DNA of 64,000 nucleotides from Gemmobacter aquarius (GTDB lineage Bacteria > Pseudomonadota > Alphaproteobacteria > Rhodobacterales > Rhodobacteraceae), in the NCBI RefSeq assembly GCF_003060865.1, contig NZ_CP028918.1, positions 814,001 to 878,000 on the forward strand, written 5' to 3'. Positions 18,977-27,183 of this stretch are shown in pieces. The notes beneath the pieces were generated by a model that was not told the DNA's origin, ran no database searches, and was given only the letters and a program-made list of their open reading frames with translations. Position 1 is the stretch's first letter; each line of letters starts with the position of its first letter. A program made the position numbers and the translations under genes.

Positions 18977-19897
18977 TCAACTTTCGCCGCCAACAAGGCG
19001 GGCTGCAAGCGATTCCACGATGGGTCGCGCCTGATCCTCGGTCAGGCCGGGGGTGAGGGCGGGGTTGTAGAGGATGCGGAGCATCAGCTCGTCCTGTTTG
19101 GTCAGCAGGGCGAATTCCTCGTCGTCGTTGAAGATCGAGGGGCGGGCCGAGGGGCTGTCGTTGGCGAGGCCGAGGCCTTGGGTGATTTCCTCGTGGATGC
19201 AGGACAGGCGCAAGAGGTCGGGGTGTTCGCTGCGGATCACGGCGAAGGCGCGGGTATAGGTGGCATCGGCGCCTTCGGACATGGCGTAGACGAGGCAATA
19301 GGTCGAGCGGGGCATCTGGGTGATGCCTGCGACCTCGGCTGGCGAGAGGCCGGGGAGGGCTGCGCGGATTTGCGGGCCGAGGGCTTGGCGTTCGTCTTCC
19401 GAGACGATCTGGATGAAGAAGTTGGGGTTGGCGTCGGACAGGGCGATCGGGTGGTTGGTCAGTTGCGAGAGGCGGGCGAGGAACGAGCCGATGCGCGCTG
19501 TGTCGGCGGCGCGGCGGTCGGGCGGGACCGAGGCGCCGAAGGAGAGGCCGACGCGCACGGGGGCCTGCCATTTGCGGATGCGGCTGACGGTGGTGCGCTG
19601 GACGGGGCCGCCCGAGGTGCGGGCGTATTCGTCATAAAGGGCGATGCGGATGAAGTTTTCCGCGAGCATCCGGTCGGTATAGGGCGTGTCGGGGCCGCCG
19701 CCATCGGTACGCAGCAAGCCTTGGGACAGAAGCAGGCTTTGCACGCGGGCGTAATGGGCGCGGGCGGCAAGCGAGGCCGGGGTTTCGGCTGCGGGCGCGG
19801 GCGCCATCGCGGGGCGCAGTTCGGGGCGCTGGCCTGCGCCCGGCGGGGGGAGGGCAGGGCTGCAAGCGACGAGACCGGCCAAGGTGAGGCCGGTCAC
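18977..19897 (-). CDS. DUF2927 lipoprotein, metallopeptidase-like
   Basis: A protein of 306 residues from the GTG at 19897. The beginning TGLTLAGLVAC is a lipobox, so it is an outer- or inner-membrane lipoprotein. A DUF2927 domain includes CIHEEITQGLGLANDSP, whose HEExxxQ pattern looks like a metallopeptidase site with the second His missing. No ribosome site precedes the GTG. A CTG at 19927 does have AAGGA 8 bases upstream and would give a better lipoprotein signal (MLKPSLPRTLVTGLTLAGLVAC region), so the true start may be that CTG. It lies in the envelope-stress operon between telA and the SPFH gene. Confidence 0.78.
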   Translation of the reverse strand: MTGLTLAGLVACSPALPPPGAGQRPELRPAMAPAPAAETPASLAARAHYARVQSLLLSQGLLRTDGGGPDTPYTDRMLAENFIRIALYDEYARTSGGPVQRTTVSRIRKWQAPVRVGLSFGASVPPDRRAADTARIGSFLARLSQLTNHPIALSDANPNFFIQIVSEDERQALGPQIRAALPGLSPAEVAGITQMPRSTYCLVYAMSEGADATYTRAFAVIRSEHPDLLRLSCIHEEITQGLGLANDSPSARPSIFNDDEEFALLTKQDELMLRILYNPALTPGLTEDQARPIVESLAARLVGGES

Positions 19898-19965
19898 GAG
19901 GGTGCGGGGGAGCGAGGGCTTGAGCAGGGGCTTCGTCCTTGATGGGCGTCGGGCGGGGATGGGCG

Positions 19966-21147
19966 TCAGGCGGGGGTTGGCGTTCCGCCGGGGGTCAGAG
20001 GCTTGGCGCGGGCCGCAGACAGCGTGTCGCGCAGTTCCGTTTCCAGCTTTTGCAGGTCGGTTTCGGCGCTGGCGCGGCGGGTCTTGCCTTCGTCGGCGAT
20101 GCGAAGCGATTCCTCGATCGTGGCGATCAGCGTGGCGTTGGCGGCTTTGACCGCTTCGATGTCGAAGACGCCGCGTTCCATTTCCTGCCGGACGATGCGG
20201 TTGGCCTGTTGCAGGTTGTCGGCGTTGGCTTTCAGCAGTTCGTTCGTCAGGTCATTCGCGCCGCGCACCGCTTCGGCGGCTTCCTTGCTGCGCTGGATGG
20301 TGACGGCTTGGGCGAGCTGGGTTTCCCACAGTGGCACGGTGTTGACGAGGGTGGAGTTGATCTTGGTGACAAGGCTTTTGTCATTTTCCTGCACGAGGCG
20401 GATCGAGGGCAGCGACTGCATGGTGACCTGACGGGTCAGGCGCAGGTCGTGCACGCGGCGGTCGAGGTCGTCACGGGCGGCGCGCAGGTCGCGCAGTTCC
20501 TGGGCGATCTTGACCTGATCTTCGGCTGCGGCTGCGGCGACTTCGGCTTCCTTGGCGGGAATGGTCGTGGCATCGGCTTCCGCGATCTTGGCCACGCCAG
20601 CGGCGATGTAGAGGGCGAGTTCGTCGTAGAAGGCCAGCGTCTTGGCGTAGAGGATGTCGAGCGACCTGATGTCTTTGAGCAGCGTGTGTTCGTGTGAGAG
20701 CAGGTTTTCGGTGATGCGGTCGATCTGGCCCTGCACCTGTTCGTATTGGGCGACGAATTTCGCCACGGGCTTGGCGCGGCCGATCAGTTTTTCCCACCAG
20801 CTCTGGTCGCGGCCGAGGTCGAGTTCAGAGGCGGAAAAGCCACGGATGGTGGTGACGATTTCACGCAGGCTGTCGCCTGCGGGGCCGACGTCCTTGTTGC
20901 GGACGCCGGAGAGCATTTCTTGGGAAATCACTTGGAGTTCGGCTTGGGCGGCCGAGCCGAAGGAGAGGATGGATTGGGCGTCGGACAGGTTCACCTCGTC
21001 CATGCGCTTGCGGATTTCGGCCGCTTGCGGGGCGGGGGCGGCGTCGAGGGTGACGAGCGCGTTGGCCGGTTCGGGCAGCAGGGCTTTGGTCACGGCTTCG
21101 ACTTCCGACAGGGCGGTGGCAGCGGCGGCGCGGATGGATTCGGGCAT
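19966..21147 (-). CDS. Toxic anion resistance protein, TelA family
   Basis: A 393-residue, almost entirely helical cytoplasmic protein of the TelA/TerB-associated family, named for tellurite resistance but acting more broadly in envelope and antimicrobial stress. Typical blocks are ELDLGRDQSWWEKLIGRAKPVAKFVAQYEQVQ and the coiled-coil stretch EAEVAAAAAEDQVKIAQELR. Partner xpaC lies directly upstream; the TelA-XpaC pair is a known combination. It is 56 bp downstream of xpaC on the same strand. Confidence 0.88.
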   Translation of the reverse strand: MPESIRAAAATALSEVEAVTKALLPEPANALVTLDAAPAPQAAEIRKRMDEVNLSDAQSILSFGSAAQAELQVISQEMLSGVRNKDVGPAGDSLREIVTTIRGFSASELDLGRDQSWWEKLIGRAKPVAKFVAQYEQVQGQIDRITENLLSHEHTLLKDIRSLDILYAKTLAFYDELALYIAAGVAKIAEADATTIPAKEAEVAAAAAEDQVKIAQELRDLRAARDDLDRRVHDLRLTRQVTMQSLPSIRLVQENDKSLVTKINSTLVNTVPLWETQLAQAVTIQRSKEAAEAVRGANDLTNELLKANADNLQQANRIVRQEMERGVFDIEAVKAANATLIATIEESLRIADEGKTRRASAETDLQKLETELRDTLSAARAKPLTPGGTPTPA

Positions 21148-21203
21148 GAAGGGGAACCTTTGACTGGTGCGCGAAACGGGCGCGGGTGGCGGGAAGCGGG
21201 GGC

Positions 21204-22076
21204 TTAGCCCTCGCGTTGCAATCTTTCGCGCAGGACGCCGATTTCGACATCGAGGTCGCTGCGGTTGTTCACGAGAAGCGCCTTGGTGCGCGAGGCGAAA
21301 TTGGTTTCGAGATCGTCGAGCAGGCCGAGGTAATCGGCGCGCGCCGAGGCATCGCGCGAGGTGGCGTAGAAATCGGCGAATTTCACGGTCGCATCACGGG
21401 CACCCGACAGGTAGACCGACAGGAATTTGCGCGCGGCGGTCAGGTCTCCGGGGTCGCCCTCGACCGTGCGGAACAGGCTTCGGGCGGTGGTGGCGAAGGC
21501 GTCGACGCGGGCTTCAAGCTGGCGGTCGCCCGCGCGCAGGATGGCATCGCGCATTTCGGTCAGGCTGCGTTCGGCTTCATCGACGGCGCGAGCGACGCGG
21601 TCGGTCTGGAAACTGTCGATGCCTGCGGTGCCCTTGTCGCGCATCGGATCAAGGCCGAAGGCGGCGAGATGCAGGGCGGCCCCTGCGAGGGCGAAAAGGA
21701 CGGGGTAAAGGCCCGGTTGGCTGATGGTGGCCCCAAGGCCGAGGCCCGCGCCGATCAGGATGGCGGCAAAGAGTTTGCGAGGAATGGCGGGGCGGCGGGC
21801 GAGGGTGCGGGCGTTGTAGGCGTCTTCGGCGATGAGGCCCTGACGGGTGAGCCAAGCGGCACCCAGCATCAGCGCGGTGGCACCGAGGCCGGAAAACAGC
21901 GCATCGGGGCCGCCGGTGAAGGCCGGGATGAGCATCAGCAGGCTGGCTGCGAAGAGCATGTTGGAGCGCCCCTGCGCGGGCAGGGGGCGTTTGCCGTCGA
22001 AGCGGTTGGCGGGCGTTTGCGCTGTGGGAGATGCGGGCTGGTTCGGGCTGAACTTGCCACCGTAACGCTGGGCCAT
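21204..22076 (-). CDS. XpaC-like 5-bromo-4-chloroindolyl phosphate hydrolysis family protein
   Basis: A 290-residue protein with a Pro/Gln-rich cytoplasmic N-terminus, three or four membrane segments between about residues 40 and 140 (MLFAASLLMLIPAF; LFSGLGATALMLGAAWL; LFAAILIGAGLGLGATI; LYPVLFALAGAALHLAAF), and a helical cytoplasmic C-terminus. This is the XpaC layout. The ATG at 22076 follows AGGGGG by 8 bases and comes one base after the stop of a 27-residue reading frame, suggesting coupling. The name reflects an old plate phenotype, not a known reaction. Confidence 0.82.
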   Translation of the reverse strand: MAQRYGGKFSPNQPASPTAQTPANRFDGKRPLPAQGRSNMLFAASLLMLIPAFTGGPDALFSGLGATALMLGAAWLTRQGLIAEDAYNARTLARRPAIPRKLFAAILIGAGLGLGATISQPGLYPVLFALAGAALHLAAFGLDPMRDKGTAGIDSFQTDRVARAVDEAERSLTEMRDAILRAGDRQLEARVDAFATTARSLFRTVEGDPGDLTAARKFLSVYLSGARDATVKFADFYATSRDASARADYLGLLDDLETNFASRTKALLVNNRSDLDVEIGVLRERLQREG

Positions 22077-22077
22077 G

Positions 22078-22161
22078 TCAGTTTCCCCCTGCGCCGGCGA
22101 CATAGGCCGCTAGCGCCAGAAGGAGGAAGAACGCGAGGGTGCGAATTGATCTCGCCGACAT
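22078..22161 (-). CDS. Small single-span membrane peptide (27 aa)
   Basis: A short frame, starting MSARSIRTLAFFLLL and ending AGAGGN, with two Arg before one hydrophobic helix. It stops one base before the xpaC start (TGACATG), the spacing expected of a coupled upstream gene. The ribosome site is weak (AGGGG 12 bases from the ATG). It may be a real small membrane protein of the envelope-stress operon or a leader peptide; only conservation in relatives would decide. Confidence 0.45.
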   Translation of the reverse strand: MSARSIRTLAFFLLLALAAYVAGAGGN

Positions 22162-22273
22162 GAGCGCGTTTTTCCCCTGAAACAACAGACCTTCGATTGG
22201 ACTATAGGCGAAGGGTGGGGGGCATGCCAGTGCCGCGGGGCGGGTTTGAAATCAAAAGGCGGTCAGGAAAATC

Positions 22274-23503
22274 CTAACGCTGCTTGGGTTTGCGCGGTGC
22301 GCCCTTTGGACCTGCGGGCGCGCCACGGGGCGGGCCCTTGGGGCCGGCGCCCGGTTTGGCGGCTGGTTTGGAGGATGGACGGGGGCCTGCCGCGACGGGG
22401 CGGGGCTGCGATTCGCGTTTCGGTTGCGACGCGGACGCACGGGGTGCGGTCTTGGTTGCTGCGGTTCCGAAGCTGCGGGGCTTGGCGGGGGCATCGGGGC
22501 GGGTATCGGGTTTGGCCGAGGCGGTGGAGAAGCGGGGTTTTGCGGCCCCTTCGGCGCGGGGGGCTGCGGGTTTGCCGCCCTTGGCATCGGAGGCGTGGCT
22601 GCGGGGGGCGAATTTGCCGGTGGGGCCGGTATGGGTGCGTTTGGCCGGATCGCTGCTGTCCATGCTGCGCGGTTTGGCGGGGCGGCGCAGGGCCGGTTTG
22701 CCTGCAGGTTTTGCGCCAGCGAGATCATCCGATGCCTCGCCCGTCAGGCCAAGCTGGTCGCGCAGGATGCGGGGGCGGATTTCCTCGACCTGTCCGGGTT
22801 GGAGTTCGTTCAGGCGGAAGGGGCCGTAGCTGATGCGGATCAGGCGGTTCACGATCAGGCCGATCTCGTTGATGGCGCGACGGATTTCGCGGTTGCGCCC
22901 TTCGCGCAGGCCGATGGTGAGCCATGCGTTGGCGCCTTGGTGGCGGTCGAGCACCACGGACATGGGCAGGAATTTCTCGCCCTCGACGGTGATGCCGCGG
23001 CGGAGGGGTTCAAGATCGGGGTCGGTCGGGTTGCCCTTGACGCGGACGCGGTATTTGCGGAGCCAGCCGGTAGAGGGGAGTTCGAGGCGGCGTTTCAACT
23101 CGCCATCGTTGGTGAGAAGGAGCAGGCCTTCGGAGTTGAGGTCGAGGCGGCCGACCGACATGACGCGGGGCATGTCTTCGGGCAGATGGTCGAACACGGT
23201 CTCGCGGCCCTTTTCGTCGGAGGCCGAGGTCACGAGGCCTTCGGGTTTGTAGTAAAGCCACAGGCGGGCGGGTTCGGGCTGGCCTACGGGTTCGCCACGT
23301 ACGGTGACGCGGTCGTTCGGGCCGATGTTGAGCGCGGGGCTGTCGATGACCTTGCCGTTCACCGCGACCTCGCCCGCTTCGATCATCCGTTCGGCTTCGC
23401 GGCGCGAGGCGATGCCCGCGCGGGAGAGCACCTTGGCGATGCGGTCGCCTGCGGGCGTGGCGCCTTGGGCTGTGGCGGGCTTGGGGGTGGGGGCTTTGGT
23501 CAT
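22274..23503 (-). CDS. Pseudouridine synthase, RluB/RsuA family, with long basic tail
   Basis: A 409-residue protein. An S4 RNA-binding domain (RIAKVLSRAGIASRREAERMI, about residues 21-41) precedes the catalytic domain with MSVGRLDLNSEGLLLLTNDG, whose Asp is the nucleophile, and KYRVRVKG. From about residue 255 to the end the chain is a disordered Lys/Arg/Pro/Ala-rich tail, common in alphaproteobacterial members and probably an RNA tether. It most likely modifies 23S rRNA position 2605, as RluB does. Single gene with its own promoter region. Confidence 0.88.
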   Translation of the reverse strand: MTKAPTPKPATAQGATPAGDRIAKVLSRAGIASRREAERMIEAGEVAVNGKVIDSPALNIGPNDRVTVRGEPVGQPEPARLWLYYKPEGLVTSASDEKGRETVFDHLPEDMPRVMSVGRLDLNSEGLLLLTNDGELKRRLELPSTGWLRKYRVRVKGNPTDPDLEPLRRGITVEGEKFLPMSVVLDRHQGANAWLTIGLREGRNREIRRAINEIGLIVNRLIRISYGPFRLNELQPGQVEEIRPRILRDQLGLTGEASDDLAGAKPAGKPALRRPAKPRSMDSSDPAKRTHTGPTGKFAPRSHASDAKGGKPAAPRAEGAAKPRFSTASAKPDTRPDAPAKPRSFGTAATKTAPRASASQPKRESQPRPVAAGPRPSSKPAAKPGAGPKGPPRGAPAGPKGAPRKPKQR

Positions 23504-23573
23504 GGCGTCCTCGTGGGCAAGGGGTGGTGATAGCCCAAAGGTCGCGCGGTTTCCATAGGCGGGTTTGGCGGGG

Positions 23574-24548
23574 TCAGCCGGAGAGAACGGGGGCCGAGGT
23601 CAGCGGGCCGAGGGCATAGGCGCGCCATTTCATGCGGGCGTGGAGATTGGCTTTTTCGCAGATCGCGTCGCGGATTTCGGCCGTCACCGGGGGGGCGGGC
23701 GAGGCGTAGCGCACGAGGCGGATGGCGTGGCGGATGATGTCTTGCGCCTCGGCCCTTGTGCTTTGGCGGACGAGGGCGGCGAGGGCAAGGCCGAGGATAT
23801 CGACAGGGCCTGAGGGATCGAGCGGTGTCAGGGCGCGGGCGCGCAGGAAGTGGTTGGTGGCGGCGGTGACGCTGAAGACCGTGTGGCGCTGGCGGTTGGC
23901 GGGACCGGATGCGCGGGTGCAGTTTGTCGGCGAGACGACCAGTTTGCGGCCCAAGTTGCCGAAGCGGGCCTGACCGATCAAGCGCAGCCACAGGTCGTAA
24001 TCCTGCGCGAGTTTGAAGCGGGGGTCGTAGCCTCCTGCTGCGCCGATGACCGCGCGGCGGAACATCACGGACGGATGGGCCAGCACGTTGCGGCGCGGCA
24101 GGGTGGCTATGATCGTGCCGTGGTCGAGCGAGAGGGCGGGCCAAATGTCCAGCAGACCGCGCGGGCCACGGGTTTGTCCGGCGCCGAGAATGTCGAGCCT
24201 GCTGCCGCGCAGGGTGGCAAGCTGGATGGCCAGCCGTTCGGGGCAGGAGATGTCGTCGCTGTCCATGCGGGCGACGAAGGTGGCGTCTGTCGCGGCCAGC
24301 CCTGCCTGAAGCGCCGCCGCAAGCCCGCCGTTCTGCGGCAGGGTCAGAAGGCGGATGCGGCTTTCGGCTGCGGCGTGGCGGGCAAGGATATCGGGGGTGG
24401 CATCGGTCGAGCCGTCGTCGACGATCAGGAAATCCACGTCTCGCAGGGTCTGGGTCAGGATCGAGGTTATGGCACGCGCCACATGGGTTTGCTGGTTGTA
24501 GACGGCCATGAGAACGGTGAGATCGGGATTGGTCACGGGTGGCGTCAT
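23574..24548 (-). CDS. Family 2 glycosyltransferase
   Basis: A 324-residue GT-A fold enzyme. LTVLMAVYNQQTHVARAI binds the nucleotide sugar, FLIVDDGSTDATPD gives the first Asp pair and FVARMDSDDISCPERL the metal-binding DxD. No membrane helix. The ATG at 24548 overlaps the sulfotransferase stop by ATGA; a TTG two codons upstream is less likely. Its partner enzyme is the sulfotransferase, so the two may decorate an exported polysaccharide or glycolipid. Confidence 0.85.
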   Translation of the reverse strand: MTPPVTNPDLTVLMAVYNQQTHVARAITSILTQTLRDVDFLIVDDGSTDATPDILARHAAAESRIRLLTLPQNGGLAAALQAGLAATDATFVARMDSDDISCPERLAIQLATLRGSRLDILGAGQTRGPRGLLDIWPALSLDHGTIIATLPRRNVLAHPSVMFRRAVIGAAGGYDPRFKLAQDYDLWLRLIGQARFGNLGRKLVVSPTNCTRASGPANRQRHTVFSVTAATNHFLRARALTPLDPSGPVDILGLALAALVRQSTRAEAQDIIRHAIRLVRYASPAPPVTAEIRDAICEKANLHARMKWRAYALGPLTSAPVLSG

Positions 24549-25150
24549 GGGCAAGGCCTCGGGTAGCCGAAGGTTTCGAAATCGCGGCGGTAGGCCGTGG
24601 CCAGCCGGTCGAGACTGCGGTCTGACGGAGTGAACGGGGGTTCGGGGGACGGGTTCCGCAGGGCGAGGCGCGCGGTCAGGTCAAGCCCCGTAAGGGCCGA
24701 GAGCGCTTCGAGCGGAGCGGAAAGCCCGTCTTCGTAGCGGAACACCTGCGCCTGCGGCAAAAGGAAGTCGGTCTGCGGGCGGAAGTGGTTATCGCGGTGC
24801 GAGGGGTCTTTGGCACTGCGCGACAGGGCGCGGGCAAGCCACGTGTCAAAGCCGATGAGGCGTGCCAGATGCAGACCGGATTTGCGCCGCTGGTAGCGGT
24901 ATTCCGACACCGCCCGCGCCACCGGATCGCGCACAACGAGGAAGATGAAATCGAACCAGTCGGTGTCGTAGAAGCTGGTGATCGTGTCGGCTGCGGCGTG
25001 GCGGGGTTGGAAGCGGTGGCCGTCGTGCCGCACGGGTGCGTCGAAGCGCATGTCTCCGGCCTGTTGCAGCGCAGCCGATATCGCCATTCCGCCGGTTTTC
25101 GGCACGTGGACAAAGAGGATGCGGCGGCCTGCGATGGTGTAGACCGGCAT
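24545..25150 (-). CDS. Sulfotransferase family protein
   Basis: A 201-residue PAPS-dependent sulfotransferase-like protein. The 5'-phosphosulphate loop is in ILFVHVPKTGGMAI, and the 3'-phosphate site in FIFLVVRDPVARAVSEYRYQ. It is cytoplasmic and resembles the short Sulfotransfer_2 group acting on carbohydrates. The start codon is fused to the stop of the TRAP gene (TAATG), and the end overlaps the glycosyltransferase start, so transporter, sulfotransferase and glycosyltransferase are translated together. The acceptor is unknown. Confidence 0.82.
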   Translation of the reverse strand: MPVYTIAGRRILFVHVPKTGGMAISAALQQAGDMRFDAPVRHDGHRFQPRHAAADTITSFYDTDWFDFIFLVVRDPVARAVSEYRYQRRKSGLHLARLIGFDTWLARALSRSAKDPSHRDNHFRPQTDFLLPQAQVFRYEDGLSAPLEALSALTGLDLTARLALRNPSPEPPFTPSDRSLDRLATAYRRDFETFGYPRPCP

Positions 25151-27183
25151 TATGCCCCCCTTTGGGTGGCTGGAGCCTGCATGGGGGCCTGCATGGGCGC
25201 TTGCATGGCAGATTGCGCGGTGCCGATCGCGTGGCGGCGCAGCGCGAAGCCTGCAGCGAGGATCAGCGCCTGAAATGCTGCGGCGGGGGCCAGTGACGGG
25301 GACGGGTGCAAGAGCGGGAGGAGCGCGAGCGCGAGCAGCGCCAGCCAAAGGACGGGCAGCAGGTTTGACCGGTCGAGAGCGGCGCGACGGGTGCGGTCTG
25401 GCGGGAGCGAGGCAAACCAGCCTGCCAGTACGAGCGCGGTGGCGGCGCTGCAAAGGGCAACCGCGATGCCTTCGGGCGGGCCGACGAGCAGCAGACCCGG
25501 TGCATAGACAAAGGCGAAGGGGACGACATAGATCACCCAGCCGAAGCGCATCGAGGCCCATGCGGTTCCCGAGAAGGACGCGCCGGATATGCCGCTTGCC
25601 GCCAGTGCCGCAAAGGCGACGGGCGGGGTGATCATCGACACCATGCCGAAGTAAAGCACGAAAAGGTGCGCGGCGATCAGCGGTACTCCCAGATCGACCA
25701 GACCCGGCGCGAGGAGCGTGCCGACGACGACGTAAACCCCCGTGGTCGCCATGCCGGTGCCGAGGACGAGGGCGACGAAGGCGGTTGCCAGCAGCGAGAG
25801 AAAGAGGCTCGTTTCGGCCAACGTGCGGATCGCCAGCGTCATGCTGACATCGAGTCCGGTCAGGCCGAGGACGCCGACGATGGCACCGAGGGCTGCGCCT
25901 GCGACGACCAGTCCCGAGGCGGCCGAGGCGGTAGCGGCGGCGGTGGCGCAAAGCCTGTGCCACAGGGCGCGCGGGCCTTGCAGGACGATCCCGGTGGCGA
26001 GTGCCGCCACCGTGCCGCCGATGCCTGCGAGTTCGGTCATGCGGTCGCCGCGGAACATCAGGACCGAGATCACCAGAACCGGCACGAGGTGCCACAGGTC
26101 CGACCAGAAGAGCTGCGGGGCAGGCTCGGGGGTGGCCTCGGGGGCAGAATCGGGGGCAGAATTGGGGGCAGGCTCGGGGGGGGTGTCGGTATCCGAAGCT
26201 TCGAGGCGGTTGCCGAGCCATGTGCCCTGATGGAACATCACGCCGAAGCACAGGATCGCGGGCACTGCCGCCGCGAGGGCGATGCTGGCGTAGGGCATGC
26301 CGGTCAGGTCGGCCATGATGAAGGCGGCGGCGCCCATGACGGGGGGTGTTACCTGACCCATGGTGGAGGAGACGGCCTCGATCCCGCCTGCGGTCTTGGC
26401 CGAGAGGCCGAGTTTGCGCATGCCGGTGATGGTGAAGGCGCCCGAGGTCAGCACGTTCGAGGTGGCGCTGCCCGAGACCAGACCGAAGAGCGCCGAGGAC
26501 AGGATGGTGGCCTTGATCGCCATGCCCTTGCCGTGGCGCGACATGTGGCGGGCGAGGCGGTCTATCGCATCGGTGCCGCCCGAAAGTTCGTAGGCGGCGC
26601 CGAACAGGATGAAGATGACCACGGTCGAGGCGATGACCTTGAGCGATGCGCCCAGAAAGCCGTTGCCTCCGAACAGGAAATAGACGGTGTAGCGCGCGGC
26701 CGAGATGCGCGGGGCATCGAGCGGGGCGGGCAGGAATTGCGCGATGAAGCCGAAGGCGACGACGGCGAGCAGCAGAAGCGAGAGGGGCAGGCCGGCCGTC
26801 ATCACCAAGGCAGTGGCGATCAGGACCGTGGCCAGAACGGTCAGCGCCAGAAGCGGGGGGGTAGGGGCAATGAACAGCGCGCCCGCGCCGCCGAAATGTG
26901 CCGCGAGCGAGAGGCCGAGCACCACCGCACCCGCCCCGCCGAGGAGAAGGGCTGCGCGAGCGGGCAGCCCCGCGCGCCCGATGCGCGACCACAGCACATA
27001 GGCGAGGGCGGCGGCGAGGGTCAGCGCGAGGACCTGTTCCTGCACCAGAGCGGTACGCAAAAGGCCGAAAGGGTCGAGCGCCCAGAGGACCGGCAGCAGG
27101 CAGGTCACGCCACCGGCAAGGCACCGCGCGCCCTTTACCGCAAGGGCAAAGAGCTGCGGGGCCGTTGCGGTTGGACCGGTCAC
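25150..27183 (-). CDS. TRAP transporter fused membrane subunit (4TM-12TM, TAXI type)
   Basis: A 677-residue integral membrane protein combining the small and large TRAP permease subunits, as is normal for TAXI-type systems. Many hydrophobic segments are visible; the large-subunit core includes TSGAFTITGMRKLGLSAKTAGGIEAVSSTMGQ region residues such as SSTMGQVTPPVMGAAAF and MVSMITPPVAFAALAASG. An acidic, Pro/Glu-rich loop (about residues 320-350) is unusual. The start is GTG in a GTGA overlap with the binding-protein gene. It drives Na+/H+-coupled uptake of a small acid; the solute is not known. Confidence 0.9.
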   Translation of the reverse strand: MTGPTATAPQLFALAVKGARCLAGGVTCLLPVLWALDPFGLLRTALVQEQVLALTLAAALAYVLWSRIGRAGLPARAALLLGGAGAVVLGLSLAAHFGGAGALFIAPTPPLLALTVLATVLIATALVMTAGLPLSLLLLAVVAFGFIAQFLPAPLDAPRISAARYTVYFLFGGNGFLGASLKVIASTVVIFILFGAAYELSGGTDAIDRLARHMSRHGKGMAIKATILSSALFGLVSGSATSNVLTSGAFTITGMRKLGLSAKTAGGIEAVSSTMGQVTPPVMGAAAFIMADLTGMPYASIALAAAVPAILCFGVMFHQGTWLGNRLEASDTDTPPEPAPNSAPDSAPEATPEPAPQLFWSDLWHLVPVLVISVLMFRGDRMTELAGIGGTVAALATGIVLQGPRALWHRLCATAAATASAASGLVVAGAALGAIVGVLGLTGLDVSMTLAIRTLAETSLFLSLLATAFVALVLGTGMATTGVYVVVGTLLAPGLVDLGVPLIAAHLFVLYFGMVSMITPPVAFAALAASGISGASFSGTAWASMRFGWVIYVVPFAFVYAPGLLLVGPPEGIAVALCSAATALVLAGWFASLPPDRTRRAALDRSNLLPVLWLALLALALLPLLHPSPSLAPAAAFQALILAAGFALRRHAIGTAQSAMQAPMQAPMQAPATQRGA

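Noticed and set aside
25151..27124. N-terminal extension of the sulfotransferase reading frame to 859 codons
   Set aside because: The extension lies over the TRAP gene in another frame and is Arg/Pro-rich shadow sequence; the ATG at 25150 coupled to the TRAP stop is the better start.
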